Source: Massilia putida (lineage in GTDB: Bacteria > Pseudomonadota > Gammaproteobacteria > Burkholderiales > Burkholderiaceae_D). From it: 64,000 nucleotides of DNA. The notes below the pieces were generated by a model. It saw only the letters and a program-made list of their open reading frames with translations, was not told the DNA's origin and did no database searches. Shown here in pieces: positions 24,599-36,871 of this stretch. The first letter of the stretch is position 1, and each line of letters opens with the position of its first letter. The stretch spans positions 2,790,001 through 2,854,000 of the forward strand of contig NZ_CP019038.1 in assembly GCF_001941825.1 (NCBI RefSeq), written 5' to 3'. The translations under genes were made by a program, and so were the position numbers.

Positions 24599-26410
24599 TC
24601 AACGCTTGCGCGGCGGTGGCAGGTCCGTGCAGACGCCTTCATAGGCCTCCGCCGCCATGCCGATCGACTCGCCGAGGGTCGGGTGCGGGTGGATCGTCTT
24701 GCCGATGTCCACGCCGTCCGCGCCCATCTCGATGGCCAGCGCGATCTCGCCGATCATGTCGCCGGCGTTCGTGCCGACGATCGTGCCACCCACGATGCGG
24801 TGGGTTTCGGCGTCGAACAACAGCTTCGTGAAGCCTTCCGAGCGGCCGTTGGCGACGGCGCGGCCCGAGGCGGCCCACGGGAAGTGGCCCTTCTCGACCT
24901 TGACGCCCTTGGCTTTCGCTTCGTCTTCGGTCAGGCCGACCCATGCCACTTCCGGATCGGTGTACGCCACCGACGGGATCACCTTCGCATCGAAGAAAGC
25001 CTTCTCACCGTGCGCGGCTTCCGCGGCGACGTGGGCTTCATGCACGGCCTTGTGCGCCAGCATCGGCTGGCCCACCAGGTCGCCGATGGCGAAGATGTGC
25101 GGCACGTTGGTGCGCATCTGGCCGTCGACCGGGATGAAGCCGCGGTCGGTGACCGCGACGCCGGCCGCTTCCGCGCCGATCTTCTTGCCGTTCGGGCTGC
25201 GGCCCACGGCCACCAGCACGAGGTCGTAGACCTGCGCTTCCGGTGCCGGCTGGCCCGCTTCCGCGGCTTCGAACGTGACCTTGATCCCTTCCGGCAGCGC
25301 TTCCACGCCGACGGTCTTGGTCTTCAACATGATGTTGTCGAAGCGGTGCGCGTTGAACTTCTGCCAGACCTTGACGGCCTCGCGGTCCGCGCCCTGCATC
25401 AGGCCATCCATCATCTCGACGACGTCGATGCGCGCACCCAGGGTCGAGTACACGGTCGCCATTTCGAGGCCGATGATGCCGCCGCCGATGACCAGCATGC
25501 GCTTCGGCACCTGGCGCAGTTCCAGCGCGCCGGTCGAATCGACGATGCGCGGATCTTCCGGCACGAACGGCAGCTTTACCACAGCCGAACCGGCCGCGAT
25601 GATCGCCTTCTGGAACGCGACGACCTTCTTCGCGCCGTCGGGACCCGTCACCTCGATGTGGTTCGGGCTCAGGAATTTACCCACGCCCTGCACCACGTTG
25701 ACCTTGCGCGACTTGGCCATGCCGGCCAGACCACCCGTCATCGTCTTGATGACTTTGTCCTTGTACGCGCGCAGCTTGTCGATGTCGACTTCGGGCTTGG
25801 CGAACGACACGCCGAGATCGGCCATGTGCGCCGTCTCGTCCATGATGTGCGCCACGTGCAGCAGCGCCTTGGACGGGATGCAGCCCACGTTCAGGCAGAC
25901 GCCGCCCAGCGTCGCGTACTTCTCGACGAGGACGGTGTTCATGCCCAGGTCGGCCGAGCGGAACGCGGCCGAGTAGCCGCCGGGGCCGGCGCCCAGGACC
26001 ATCATCTCGCATTCGACGTCGACGGGGCCGGTGTAGCTGGCTGCGTTCGGGATCGGTGCGGCCGGCGTAGGTGCGGCCGGGGCAGCAGCCGGCGCAGGGG
26101 CGGCGGCCGGTGCCGAAGCCGGTGCCGCGGCCGGAGCCGGTGCCGCGGCGGCAGGCGCCGAAGCGCCTGCGCCGGCTTCGTCGACGGTCAGCAGCAGCGA
26201 GCCTTCGCTCACCTTGTCGCCGACCTTGACCTTCAGTTCCTGCACGACGCCGGCGTGGGTCGACGGGATCTCCATGCTGGCCTTGTCCGATTCGACAGTG
26301 ACCAGGGACTGATCGACCTTGATGGTATCGCCGGGCTTGACCATCAGTTCGATGATTTCGACGTCCTTGAAATCGCCGATATTCGGGACTTTGACTTCAA
26401 CGGTGCTCAT
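24599..26410 (-). CDS. lpdA: dihydrolipoyl dehydrogenase (E3) with N-terminal lipoyl domain
   Basis: 603 aa, longer than ordinary E3 (about 470) because residues 1-82 are a lipoyl domain with the lipoylated lysine in VESDKASM (Lys43). An Ala/Pro-rich linker (about 83-125) follows. The flavoprotein part has the FAD-binding motif [14 protein letters not shown], the redox disulfide in [13 protein letters not shown], the NAD motif [14 protein letters not shown] and the active-site HPHPTLGES. It reoxidises the dihydrolipoyl arms of the pyruvate dehydrogenase complex, passing electrons to NAD+. It is third in the aceE-aceF-lpdA operon, 9 bases after aceF. Such lipoyl-E3 fusions are known in betaproteobacteria. 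Confidence 0.96.
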   Translation of the reverse strand: MSTVEVKVPNIGDFKDVEIIELMVKPGDTIKVDQSLVTVESDKASMEIPSTHAGVVQELKVKVGDKVSEGSLLLTVDEAGAGASAPAAAAPAPAAAPASAPAAAPAPAAAPAAPTPAAPIPNAASYTGPVDVECEMMVLGAGPGGYSAAFRSADLGMNTVLVEKYATLGGVCLNVGCIPSKALLHVAHIMDETAHMADLGVSFAKPEVDIDKLRAYKDKVIKTMTGGLAGMAKSRKVNVVQGVGKFLSPNHIEVTGPDGAKKVVAFQKAIIAAGSAVVKLPFVPEDPRIVDSTGALELRQVPKRMLVIGGGIIGLEMATVYSTLGARIDVVEMMDGLMQGADREAVKVWQKFNAHRFDNIMLKTKTVGVEALPEGIKVTFEAAEAGQPAPEAQVYDLVLVAVGRSPNGKKIGAEAAGVAVTDRGFIPVDGQMRTNVPHIFAIGDLVGQPMLAHKAVHEAHVAAEAAHGEKAFFDAKVIPSVAYTDPEVAWVGLTEDEAKAKGVKVEKGHFPWAASGRAVANGRSEGFTKLLFDAETHRIVGGTIVGTNAGDMIGEIALAIEMGADGVDIGKTIHPHPTLGESIGMAAEAYEGVCTDLPPPRKR

Positions 26411-26419
26411 GGGCTCTCC

Positions 26420-27748
26420 TTACAGCAGCGTCTTGCGCAGGTCGGCCAGGACATCGGCCAGGTAGGTCGTGAAGCGGGCGCCGGCGGCACCGTCGATCAC
26501 GCGGTGATCGAACGACAACGACAGCGGCAGCATCAGACGCGGCTGGAAGGCCTTGCCGTCCCACACCGGCTTCATCGAGGACTTCGACAGGCCCAGGATC
26601 GCGACTTCCGGTGCGTTGATGATCGGGGTGAACGCGGTGCCGCCCAGTCCACCCAGCGACGAGATCGTGAAGGTCGCGCCCTGCATGTTCGCGGGCGACA
26701 GCTTGCCTTCGCGCGCCTGCGCGGACAGCTCGCCCATTTCGGTGGCGATCTGCGACACGGACTTCTTGTCGGCGTCCTTGATGACCGGGACGACCAGGCC
26801 GTTCGGCGTGTCGGCCGCGAAGCCGATGTTGTAGTACTTCTTGAGGATCAGCTGGCCGTTGGCTTCGTCCAGCGACGCGTTAAAGTTCGGGAACTTCTTC
26901 AGCGCGGCGACGGAGGCCTTGATCACGAAGGCCAGCATGGTCAGCTTGACCGGCGACTTGGCTTTCGCGTACGCGGCGTTCGATTCGACGCGCAGTTCTT
27001 CCAGGTCGGTCACGTCGGCTTCTTCGAACTGCGTCACGTGCGGGATCATCACCCAGTTGCGGTGCAGGTTCGGGCCGGAGATCTTCTTGATGCGCGACAG
27101 CGGCTGGGCTTCCGTCTCGCCGAACTTGGAGAAGTCCAGCGACGGCCACGGCAGCAGGTTCAGGCCTGCGCCACCACCGGCTGCGGCCGGCGCGGCCGTC
27201 GGGCCGGCGGCCAGTGCGGACTTGACGAAGCCCTGCACGTCCTGCTGGGTGATGCGGCCCTTGGGACCGGAACCCTTCACCTTGTTCAGGTCGACGCCCA
27301 GTTCGCGCGCAAACTTGCGTACGGACGGCGAGGCGTGGGCCGATGCGAAGCTCGCGGCCGGCGCGGCGGCGGCGGCCGGTGCGGCGGCCGGTGCCGGTGC
27401 CGGTGCCGGAGCCGCGGCAGGTGCCGGCGCCGGGGCAGGCGCTGCGGCCGGAGCCGGTGCCGGTGCGGCGGCGGCAGGTGCCGGCGCCGGGGCAGCTTCC
27501 GCGCCGCCTGCGGCTTCCTCGAGCAGCAGCACGACCGAACCTTCGCCGACCTTGTCGCCGACCTTGACCTTCATTTCCTTCACGACGCCCGCATGGCTGG
27601 ACGGGATCTCCATGCTGGCCTTGTCCGATTCCACCGTGATCAAGGACTGGTCGACCTTGATCGTGTCGCCCGGCTTGACCATCAGCTCGATGATTTCGAC
27701 TTCCTTGAAGTCACCGATGTCGGGGACTTTGACTTCCACAATGCTCAT
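26420..27748 (-). CDS. aceF: pyruvate dehydrogenase E2, dihydrolipoyl acetyltransferase
   Basis: 442 aa from the ATG at 27748 ([20 protein letters not shown]). There is a single lipoyl domain (Lys43 in VESDKASM) and a long linker of alternating A, P and G (about residues 88-140). A peripheral subunit-binding domain follows ([20 protein letters not shown]) and then the catalytic core with the active-site motif [13 protein letters not shown] (His near 415). It transfers the acetyl group to CoA and forms the core of the complex. Many proteobacterial E2s have two or three lipoyl domains; here one more is carried on E3. A REPIN-like repeat separates it from aceE, and an in-frame extension to 27841 is only repeat sequence. 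Confidence 0.96.
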   Translation of the reverse strand: MSIVEVKVPDIGDFKEVEIIELMVKPGDTIKVDQSLITVESDKASMEIPSSHAGVVKEMKVKVGDKVGEGSVVLLLEEAAGGAEAAPAPAPAAAAPAPAPAAAPAPAPAPAAAPAPAPAPAAAPAAAAAPAASFASAHASPSVRKFARELGVDLNKVKGSGPKGRITQQDVQGFVKSALAAGPTAAPAAAGGGAGLNLLPWPSLDFSKFGETEAQPLSRIKKISGPNLHRNWVMIPHVTQFEEADVTDLEELRVESNAAYAKAKSPVKLTMLAFVIKASVAALKKFPNFNASLDEANGQLILKKYYNIGFAADTPNGLVVPVIKDADKKSVSQIATEMGELSAQAREGKLSPANMQGATFTISSLGGLGGTAFTPIINAPEVAILGLSKSSMKPVWDGKAFQPRLMLPLSLSFDHRVIDGAAGARFTTYLADVLADLRKTLL

Positions 27749-27786
27749 CTTTGTTAACTCCGTATTTTTTGTCGTTAGCCGTAGAA

Positions 27787-27906
27787 CCGCCATCCCCGCG
27801 AACGCGGGGATCCATGCTGAGTTGGACGAAGTAGCATACATCAGCGACTCCGGATACTCAGCATGGGTTCCCGCGGGCCGCCGAGGCTTGCGCGGGAACG
27901 ACGGCT
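27787..27906. repeat. REPIN-like element, copy C, inside the pdh operon
   Basis: The left unit CCGCCATCCCCGCGAACGCG continues into GGGGATCCATGCTGAG. The inverse right unit runs from CTCAGCATGGGTTCCCGCG to GCGGGAACGACGGC. The element occupies nearly all of the gap between the aceE stop (27916) and the aceF start (27748) and would form a double hairpin in the mRNA. Confidence 0.82.
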
Positions 27907-27915
27907 ATTCGAGCA

Positions 27916-30612
<2,697 letters not shown>

Positions 30613-30791
30613 TTGCTACGTCTCCTTGAGTGTGGTGCCCCACCCGATCCCGATTTATCCCGGACGTTTGGTGGCGAAAAGACTATCCCTTGAATAAAGC
30701 CTGTCGATTCTACCAGTGGAGCACGCAATTTTCAAAATATGATATTCAATTTCATAATGTGGGATGCGACTATGTGAAGCGCATAAAGAAT
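30613..30791 (-). promoter_or_regulatory. pdh operon promoter and AT-rich palindrome
   Basis: On the minus strand, -35 TTGAAA (30735-30730) and -10 TAGAAT (30712-30707) are separated by exactly 17 bases. Abutting the -35 is the palindrome AATAT-G-ATATT (30736-30746) within a markedly AT-rich tract (30725-30765), a possible binding site for a regulator of aceE. The leader to the aceE start is about 90 bases. On the other side the gap continues into a REPIN-like repeat. Confidence 0.6.
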
Positions 30792-30869
30792 CGGTCATTT
30801 CCGCGAAAGCGGGAATCCATGGAACGTCTGCACGTCGTCGGCATGGATCCCCCTGCGCGGGGATGACGT
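30792..30869. repeat. REPIN-like element, copy D (short)
   Basis: CGGTCATTTCCGCGAAAGCG continuing into GGAATCCATG, then after about 20 bases the inverse unit GCATGGATCCCCCTGCGCGG to ATGACG. It lies between the divergent aceE and folD genes. A TATAAT at 30941-30946, downstream of it, is the likely folD -10. Confidence 0.75.
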
Positions 30870-30977
30870 TCTGCGCACAGGCACGTCTATAAATATGACA
30901 ACGAACGCTTTCAAGCGGCGCGCGATACCTGTAGCGCGCTTATAATTTCGTTTTTGTCCAGCACACGAGTCCCCGCC

Positions 30978-31835
30978 ATGCCCGCCCAACTGATCGACGG
31001 AGTCAAACTTTCCCAACAACTGCGCGCCGACATCGCCGCTCGCACCGCCGCGCTCACTGCCGCCGGCCACAAGCCCGGCCTGGCCGTGATCATCGTCGGC
31101 GACGACCCGGCCAGCCACGTCTACGTGCGCAACAAGGTCAAGGCCTGCGGCGACGTCGGTTTTCACTCGGTGCTGGAAAAGTACGAGGCTGATTTCTCGG
31201 AACAAGCCCTGCTCGACCGGATCGCCGCGCTGAACGCGGATCCGGCCATCCACGGCATCCTCGTGCAGATGCCGCTGCCGAAGCACATCGACCCGTCGAA
31301 AGTCATCGAAGCCATCGCCACCAGCAAGGACGTGGACGGCTACTCGGTGCTGTCGGCCGGCGAACTGATGACCGGCCTGGAAGGCTTCCGCCCGTGCACG
31401 CCGTACGGCTGCATGAAGCTGATCGAGACGACCGGCGTCAACCTGCGCGGCAAGCACGCCGTCGTCATCGGCCGCAGCAACACGGTCGGCAAGCCGATGG
31501 CGCTGCTGCTCTTGCAACAGAACGCCACCGTCACCATTTGCCATAGCGGTACGCCGGACCTGGGCTACCACACGCGCCAGGCCGACATCGTGGTCGCCGC
31601 CGTCGGCCGCCGCAACACGCTGACGGGCGATATGGTCAAGCCGGGCGCCATCGTGATCGACGTGGGCATCAACCGCAACATTGATGGCAAGCTGTGCGGC
31701 GACGTCGACTTCGACAGCGTCAAGGAAGTCGCTTCCCACATCACCCCGGTGCCGGGCGGCGTGGGTCCGATGACCATCACGATGCTGCTCATGAATACCT
31801 TGGAGTCGGCCGAGCGCGTGGCGAAACGTAACTAA
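30978..31835 (+). CDS. folD: bifunctional methylenetetrahydrofolate dehydrogenase/cyclohydrolase
   Basis: 285 aa from the ATG at 30978 ([20 protein letters not shown]). It interconverts 5,10-methylene- and 10-formyl-tetrahydrofolate using NADP, supplying one-carbon units for purines and formyl-Met. The family signatures are present: the catalytic Lys in [29 protein letters not shown], the Rossmann segment [17 protein letters not shown] and the C-terminal [18 protein letters not shown]. It is divergent from aceE and followed by prlC after 70 bases. Length is normal. Confidence 0.97.
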   Translation: MPAQLIDGVKLSQQLRADIAARTAALTAAGHKPGLAVIIVGDDPASHVYVRNKVKACGDVGFHSVLEKYEADFSEQALLDRIAALNADPAIHGILVQMPLPKHIDPSKVIEAIATSKDVDGYSVLSAGELMTGLEGFRPCTPYGCMKLIETTGVNLRGKHAVVIGRSNTVGKPMALLLLQQNATVTICHSGTPDLGYHTRQADIVVAAVGRRNTLTGDMVKPGAIVIDVGINRNIDGKLCGDVDFDSVKEVASHITPVPGGVGPMTITMLLMNTLESAERVAKRN

Positions 31836-31905
31836 GCGCGCGTAACGCCCTCAAAAGGCCGGCCCGGGTAAGATGGCGGTGAGATTGAATATAAGGATTC
31901 TAGAG

Positions 31906-33993
31906 ATGACGACCGAAACGACCAATCCCCTCCTCGACTTTTCCGGCCTGCCCCGGTTCGACCTGATCCGTCCCGAGCACGTGACGCCCGCGATCGAGCA
32001 GTTGATCGCGGAGGCGCGCGACGCCGTGCGCCAGGCCGAAGCGCTGGCGCAAGGCGCGGTCACGTGGGACAACTTCGTCGTCCCGCTCGAGGAAGCGACG
32101 GAACGCCTGGGCCGCGCCTGGGGCGTCGTCAACCACCTGAACCACGTGATGGACACGCCCGAGCTGCGTGCCGCCTATAACGAGAACCAGCCGAAGATCA
32201 CCGAGTTCTGGACGGAGCTGGGCCAGAACGAGGCGCTGTTCGATAAATACAAGCAGCTGCGCGCGGGCGCCGACTTCGCGAACCTGTCCCCGGCCCGCAA
32301 GCGCATCGTCGAGAATGCCCTGCGCGACTTCCGCCTCGGCGGCGCCGAGCTGCCGGAAAAGCAGAAGGAACGCTTCGCCGAGATCCAGGAAGAGCAGGCC
32401 AAGCTGTCGACGCGCTTCTCGGAAAACGTGCTGGACGCGACCAACGACTATAAATTGCTCGTCACCGACGAAGCAGATCTGTCCGGCCTGCCGGACGACG
32501 TCAAGGCGGCCGCGCGCGCCGCGGCGGAGCGCGACGGCAAACAGGGCTGGCAATTCAGCCTGCACTTCCCGTCCTACTTCCCGATCCTGCAATTCGCCGA
32601 CAAGCGCGAGCTGCGCGAACAGATCTACCGCGCCAACGCCACCAAGGCGTCCGAGATGGGCGCCGTGTTCTCCGAGCTGGAAAAATGGGACAACACGGGC
32701 AATATCGCCCAGCTGTTGAAACTGCGCGACGAGGAAGCGAAGCTGCTCGACTTCCAGAGTTTCGCCCACGTCTCGCTCGAACCGAAGATGGCCGAGACGC
32801 CGGAACACGTGATCGAGTTTTTGGAGGACCTCGCGCGCCGCGCCCGTCCATACGCCGAGAAGGACCTGGCCGAGCTGCGCGCGTTCGCCAAGGATGAACT
32901 GGGCATCGCCGACATGCAGGCCTGGGACGTGGCCTACGCGTCGGAAAAGCTGCGCGAGAAGCGCTACGCGTTCTCCGCGCAGGAAGTGAAGGAATACTTC
33001 CCGGAGCCGAAGGTCGTCGCGGGCCTGTTCAGCCTGATCTCGAAACTGTTCGACGTGACGATCGCTCCGGACGACGCGCCCGTCTGGCATCCGGACGTGC
33101 GTTTCTATCGCATCGAAAAGAACGGCCAGCTGATCGGCCAATTCTACCTGGACCTGTACGCGCGTCCGGGCAAGGGCCAGGGCGCGTGGATGGACGACGC
33201 GCGCGGCCGCAGGCTCACCACGGGCGGCATCGTGCAGACGCCGATCGCCTACCTGACCTGCAACTTCACGCCGCCGGCGGAAGTCGACGGCAAATTGCAG
33301 CCCTCGCTGTTCACGCACGACGAAGTGACGACGCTGTTCCACGAATTCGGCCACGGCCTGCACCACATGCTGACGGAAGTCGACGAACTGTCCGTGTCCG
33401 GCATCTCGGGCGTCGAATGGGATGCCGTCGAGCTGCCGTCCCAGTTCATGGAAAACTTCTGCTGGGAGTGGGACGTCCTGCAAGGCATGACGGCGCACGT
33501 GAAAACGGGCGAGCCGCTGCCGCGCGCGCTGTACGACAAGATGCTCGCGGCGAAGAACTTCCAGTCCGGCATGCAGACGCTGCGCCAGGTCGAGTTCTCG
33601 CTGATCGACATGCACCTGCACTACGACTTCGACCCGAACAGCCAGAAGACCGTGCAGGAACTCGTCGACGAGGTGCGCAACAAGTTCGCTGTCCTGATCC
33701 CGCCGTCGTTCAACCGCTTCCAGCATTCGTTCGGCCACATCTTCGCGGGCGGTTACGCGGCCGGCTATTACAGCTACAAATGGGCCGAGGTGCTGTCGGC
33801 CGACGCGTATGCCGCGTTCGAGGAAGCCGCTCAAGCGGGCGACGGATCGCTGCTGATTGATGCGGGAAAACGCTTCCACCGCGAGATCCTGGCCGTGGGC
33901 GGTTCGCGCCCGGCGCTCGAATCGTTCAAGGCCTTCCGCGGCCGCGAGCCGACCATCGACGCGCTGCTGCGCCATAACGGGATGCAGGCCTGA
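31906..33993 (+). CDS. prlC: oligopeptidase A (M3 family)
   Basis: 695 aa from the ATG at 31906, which follows AAGGA. A cytoplasmic zinc metallopeptidase that degrades oligopeptides, including released signal peptides. The active site is TLFHEFGHGLHHMLTE (HEFGH zinc motif), with the third ligand in SGVEWDAVELPSQFMENFCW, as in thimet-type M3 enzymes. The N-terminal region (LPRFDLIRPEHVTPAIEQLI) is also typical. It precedes the DUF4124/glutaredoxin gene by 5 bases, so the two are co-transcribed. Confidence 0.96.
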   Translation: MTTETTNPLLDFSGLPRFDLIRPEHVTPAIEQLIAEARDAVRQAEALAQGAVTWDNFVVPLEEATERLGRAWGVVNHLNHVMDTPELRAAYNENQPKITEFWTELGQNEALFDKYKQLRAGADFANLSPARKRIVENALRDFRLGGAELPEKQKERFAEIQEEQAKLSTRFSENVLDATNDYKLLVTDEADLSGLPDDVKAAARAAAERDGKQGWQFSLHFPSYFPILQFADKRELREQIYRANATKASEMGAVFSELEKWDNTGNIAQLLKLRDEEAKLLDFQSFAHVSLEPKMAETPEHVIEFLEDLARRARPYAEKDLAELRAFAKDELGIADMQAWDVAYASEKLREKRYAFSAQEVKEYFPEPKVVAGLFSLISKLFDVTIAPDDAPVWHPDVRFYRIEKNGQLIGQFYLDLYARPGKGQGAWMDDARGRRLTTGGIVQTPIAYLTCNFTPPAEVDGKLQPSLFTHDEVTTLFHEFGHGLHHMLTEVDELSVSGISGVEWDAVELPSQFMENFCWEWDVLQGMTAHVKTGEPLPRALYDKMLAAKNFQSGMQTLRQVEFSLIDMHLHYDFDPNSQKTVQELVDEVRNKFAVLIPPSFNRFQHSFGHIFAGGYAAGYYSYKWAEVLSADAYAAFEEAAQAGDGSLLIDAGKRFHREILAVGGSRPALESFKAFRGREPTIDALLRHNGMQA

Positions 33994-33998
33994 GCACC

Positions 33999-34631
33999 AT
34001 GCGCGCCGTCGCCGCGCTCGCCCTCGCGTCCGCCGCAGCGGCTGCCGCCGCGCAGGGCCAGACGTACAAGTGGAAAGACGCGGCCGGCGTCGTCCACTAC
34101 AGCGACAGGCCGCCGGCCGGCGGCAAGGCGCAGGTGCTGCGTGCCGACGGCCAGCAGGCCGCGGCGCCATCGCTGCCGTACGAACTGGCACGCGCCGTGC
34201 AGAACCACCCTGTGACCTTGTACACGACGGCCCGCTGCGACGCGTGCGACCAGGGCCGCGCCCTGCTGCGCGCACGCGGCATCCCGTTCGCGGAAAAGAC
34301 GGTGACCACGCCGGAAGACCAGCAGCAGCTGCACAGCATCGGCGGCAAGGACGAGCTGCCGCTGCTGGTCGTCGGCCGGCGCCAGGTCACCGGCTTTACT
34401 GCCGCCGCGTGGAACGAAGCGCTCGATTCGGCGTCTTATCCACGCAAGACGATGCTGCCGCCGGGCTACCGGACGGGTGCCGCCGAAGCGGCCGCCCCCG
34501 CGAACTTGCCGGCCCCGCTGCCGCGTGTGCCGGCGGCACCGGCGCCGGATGCGGCGGCCGCGCAGGCCGAGCAGCAGCAGCCCAGGCAGCCGCCGCAGCC
34601 GAAAAAAACGCCACCGGATTTCCAGTTCTGA
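33999..34631 (+). CDS. exported DUF4124-glutaredoxin fusion protein
   Basis: 210 aa. A signal-like, alanine-rich N-terminus is followed by a DUF4124 motif (QTYKWKDAAGVVHYSDRPPA). A glutaredoxin-like thioredoxin fold follows: VTLYTTARCDACDQGRALLR with a CDAC active site, then GKDELPLLVVGRRQVTGF carrying the LP (cis-Pro) segment. The last 60 residues are Pro/Ala/Gln-rich and probably disordered. A periplasmic thiol-disulfide role is likely from architecture; the partner is unknown. The start is 5 bases after the prlC stop. Confidence 0.85.
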   Translation: MRAVAALALASAAAAAAAQGQTYKWKDAAGVVHYSDRPPAGGKAQVLRADGQQAAAPSLPYELARAVQNHPVTLYTTARCDACDQGRALLRARGIPFAEKTVTTPEDQQQLHSIGGKDELPLLVVGRRQVTGFTAAAWNEALDSASYPRKTMLPPGYRTGAAEAAAPANLPAPLPRVPAAPAPDAAAAQAEQQQPRQPPQPKKTPPDFQF

Positions 34632-34680
34632 GCGCCATGCGAGAGGGTTACGTTATGCTTATCCGGCCTCCGGCCCACGC

Positions 34681-34794
34681 ACGTCGCCCCTGCGCAGGCA
34701 GGGGCCCGATTTCGCGCCGTCGACTGCCCATGCGAACTTGGGGGAAGAGTGCCGGGGGCACTCTTCCGCCTTCGCGGGAACGACGGATTCATTT
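34681..34794. repeat. REPIN-like element, copy E
   Basis: Left unit ACGTCGCCCCTGCGCAGGCA, right unit ending CCTTCGCGGGAACGACGG. Inside it is an extra perfect hairpin GGAAGAGTGCC-GGG-GGCACTCTTCC (34743-34767). The element ends about 15 bases before holC. Confidence 0.72.
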
Positions 34795-34808
34795 CTCTCC
34801 GCCTTGAT

Positions 34809-35234
34809 ATGACCCGGATCGACTTCCACACCAACATCCCCGACAAGCTCGGCTACGCCTGCCGCCTCGCGCGCAAGGCGTACGCGGCGCACGCGAAGCT
34901 CGTCCTGCTGGCCGACAGCCAGGCCCAGGCCGACGCCCTGAACGAGGCGCTGTGGACGCTGTCCGGCACCGACTTCATCCCGCACGTGATGGCCGGCGAT
35001 CCGCTCGCGCCGGAAACGCCGGTGATCGTCACGGCCGACGAGCAGGTCGAGCTGCCGCACCGCGACATGCTCGTGAACCTCACGCGCCGCACGCCGGCCG
35101 GCTTCGAACGGTTCGCGCGCGTGTTCGAAATCATCTCGACGGACGAGGAAGACGCCGCCGCCGGCCGCGCGCGCTACGTCGCGTACAAGAAGCAGTCGTA
35201 TCCGTTGACGCACTTCGTGGCGGGCCAGTCATGA
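34809..35234 (+). CDS. holC: DNA polymerase III chi subunit
   Basis: 141 aa. The family is recognised from TRIDFHTNIPDKLGYACRLA at the start, then LWTLSGTDFIPHVMAGDPLA and the C-terminal YVAYKKQSYPLTHFVAG. Chi is part of the clamp-loader assembly and links the replicase to single-strand binding protein. The ATG at 34809 follows repeat sequence with only a weak ribosome binding site (ATTTCTCTCCGCC). Its TGA overlaps the start of the next ORF (ATGA), so the two genes are translationally coupled. Confidence 0.92.
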   Translation: MTRIDFHTNIPDKLGYACRLARKAYAAHAKLVLLADSQAQADALNEALWTLSGTDFIPHVMAGDPLAPETPVIVTADEQVELPHRDMLVNLTRRTPAGFERFARVFEIISTDEEDAAAGRARYVAYKKQSYPLTHFVAGQS

Positions 35235-35623
35235 GCGATATTCCCTTCAACGACGAAAGCATCCCGGTCCTGACGGAAGTGGTGGCCGAGACCGCGCCAG
35301 CGCCAGCGGCCGCGCCAGCGGCCGAAGCACCGGCCGCCGAAGCACCGGCCGGCGCCGAACCGGCGGTCGCCGCACCGCGCGAACTCGACGACGACGCCTG
35401 GCGCGCGCTCGAGGAACGCATCGTCGCGCGCGTGCTCGACCGCCTGCAGGACCGCGTCGAACTGGCACTGGAAGACCAGGTCCGCACCAGCATGGCTCCG
35501 GTGCTCGACGCCGTGGTGACGCGGCTGGCGACCGAATTGCGCGACGGCCTGCAGGTGACCGTCGAGCAAGTTGTCGCGCGCGCCGTCGCGCAAGAGCTGG
35601 CGCATCTGCGCACGCGCGGCTGA
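35231..35623 (+). CDS. 130-aa hypothetical protein coupled to holC
   Basis: Begins MSDIPFNDESIPVLTEVVAE. Residues 20-50 are an Ala/Pro/Glu-rich linker, and residues 55-130 form an amphipathic helical region rich in V, R, L and E (LEERIVARVLDRLQDRVELA). The start overlaps the holC stop by ATGA. No signal peptide or membrane segment. I do not recognise a family. Its fixed coupling to holC suggests a role near DNA replication or simple co-expression; neither can be settled from sequence. Confidence 0.75.
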   Translation: MSDIPFNDESIPVLTEVVAETAPAPAAAPAAEAPAAEAPAGAEPAVAAPRELDDDAWRALEERIVARVLDRLQDRVELALEDQVRTSMAPVLDAVVTRLATELRDGLQVTVEQVVARAVAQELAHLRTRG

Positions 35624-35714
35624 TACAGCGTCATTCTCTCCGCGGAACGCTTTCCGTGCGCCGTAAATTAGGGTAACTTTGCTTGGCGCACATAACATCC
35701 TTCCTGGAGAGAAC

Positions 35715-36851
35715 ATGCAGGTCACTACGAAACTCATCCCCTTCGCCATCGCCCTCGCCTTCGCGGGCACGGCCGGCGCGCAGCAGGTCGTCAAGATCGG
35801 CCACGTGGCGCCGATCTCCGGCCCCAGCGCGCACCTCGGCAAGGACAACGAGAACGCCGCGCGCATGGCCATCGACGAGCTCAACGCCAAAGGCTTCACG
35901 CTGAACGGCCAGAAGGCCACGCTGCAACTGATTTCCGAAGACGACGGCGCCGACCCCAAGCAGGGCACGGCGGTGGCGCAGAAGCTCGTCGATGCGAAAG
36001 TCAACGGCGTGGTCGGCCACCTGAATTCCGGCACCACGGTGCCCGCGTCGAAGATCTACAACGACGCCGGCATCGTGCAGATCTCGCCCGCCACGACGGC
36101 GCCCGTCTACACGCGCCAGCACTTCCCGGGCGCGTTCCGCGTCGTCGCCAGCGATGCCAAGCTGGGCAGCACGCTGAGCAAGTACGCCATCGACACGCTG
36201 CACGCGAAAAACATCGCCATCATCGACGACCGCACGACGTACGGCCAGGGCGTGGCGGACGAGTTCGTGAAGGGCCTGAAAAAGCCGGGCATCAAGATCG
36301 TCGGCCGCGAATTCACGAGCGCGACCGCCACCGACTACACGGCCATCCTCACGTCGATCAAGGCGAAGAAGCCGGACCTGATCTTCTTCGGCGGCATGGA
36401 TTCCGTCGCGGGCCCGATGCTCAAGCAGATGAAGGCACTCGGCATCACAGCCGTGTTCATGGGCGGCGACGGCATGTGCACGGACGCGTTGGGCCGCCTG
36501 GCCGGCGACGGACTCGGCGAAGGCCGCGTGTATTGCGCGGAAGCGGGCGGCGTGAAGGGGCCGCAGGAAAAAGTCATGGACGACTTCCGTGCCCGCTACA
36601 AGAAGAAGTTCAATATGGACGTGCAACTGTACGCGCCGTACGTCTACGATTCCGTGATGGTGATGGCGAAGGCCATGCAGGACGCCAAGTCGGCCGATCC
36701 CGCCAAATACCTGCCGGTCCTCAAGAACATCAAGTACGAGGGCGTGACCGGCACGATCCAGTTCGATGCGAACGGCGACATCAAGGATGGTGCGTTGACC
36801 TTGTTCACCTATAAAGGCGGCAAGCGGACGAAACTGGACGTGATCCGCTAA
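35715..36851 (+). CDS. branched-chain amino acid ABC transporter substrate-binding protein
   Basis: 378 aa from the ATG at 35715, which follows GGAGAG. The signal peptide MQVTTKLIPFAIALAFAGTA precedes a type I periplasmic binding fold of the LivJ/LivK family: KIGHVAPISGPSAHLGKDNE, then NGVVGHLNSGTTVPASKIYN and RVVASDAKLGSTLSKYAI. It would capture Leu/Ile/Val or a related amino acid in the periplasm. The permease and ATPase genes (livHMGF) are not adjacent, so it must work with a transporter encoded elsewhere. It is followed by a large palindromic element. Confidence 0.92.
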   Translation: MQVTTKLIPFAIALAFAGTAGAQQVVKIGHVAPISGPSAHLGKDNENAARMAIDELNAKGFTLNGQKATLQLISEDDGADPKQGTAVAQKLVDAKVNGVVGHLNSGTTVPASKIYNDAGIVQISPATTAPVYTRQHFPGAFRVVASDAKLGSTLSKYAIDTLHAKNIAIIDDRTTYGQGVADEFVKGLKKPGIKIVGREFTSATATDYTAILTSIKAKKPDLIFFGGMDSVAGPMLKQMKALGITAVFMGGDGMCTDALGRLAGDGLGEGRVYCAEAGGVKGPQEKVMDDFRARYKKKFNMDVQLYAPYVYDSVMVMAKAMQDAKSADPAKYLPVLKNIKYEGVTGTIQFDANGDIKDGALTLFTYKGGKRTKLDVIR

Positions 36852-36871
36852 TTGCAATCATTTCACGCGTA

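Noticed and set aside
26040..26180. Repetitive Ala/Pro/Gly-coding DNA in lpdA, and the similar tract at 27350-27500 in aceF, as possible tandem repeats
   Set aside because: These are the flexible interdomain linkers of E2 and lipoyl-E3 proteins; the repetition is protein-level low complexity.
24683..27757. 1024-codon open frame on the plus strand across lpdA and aceF
   Set aside because: Antisense shadow of two clear genes. Its Arg/Gly/Asp/His-rich composition is the mirror of Ala/Pro linker codons and no domain is visible.
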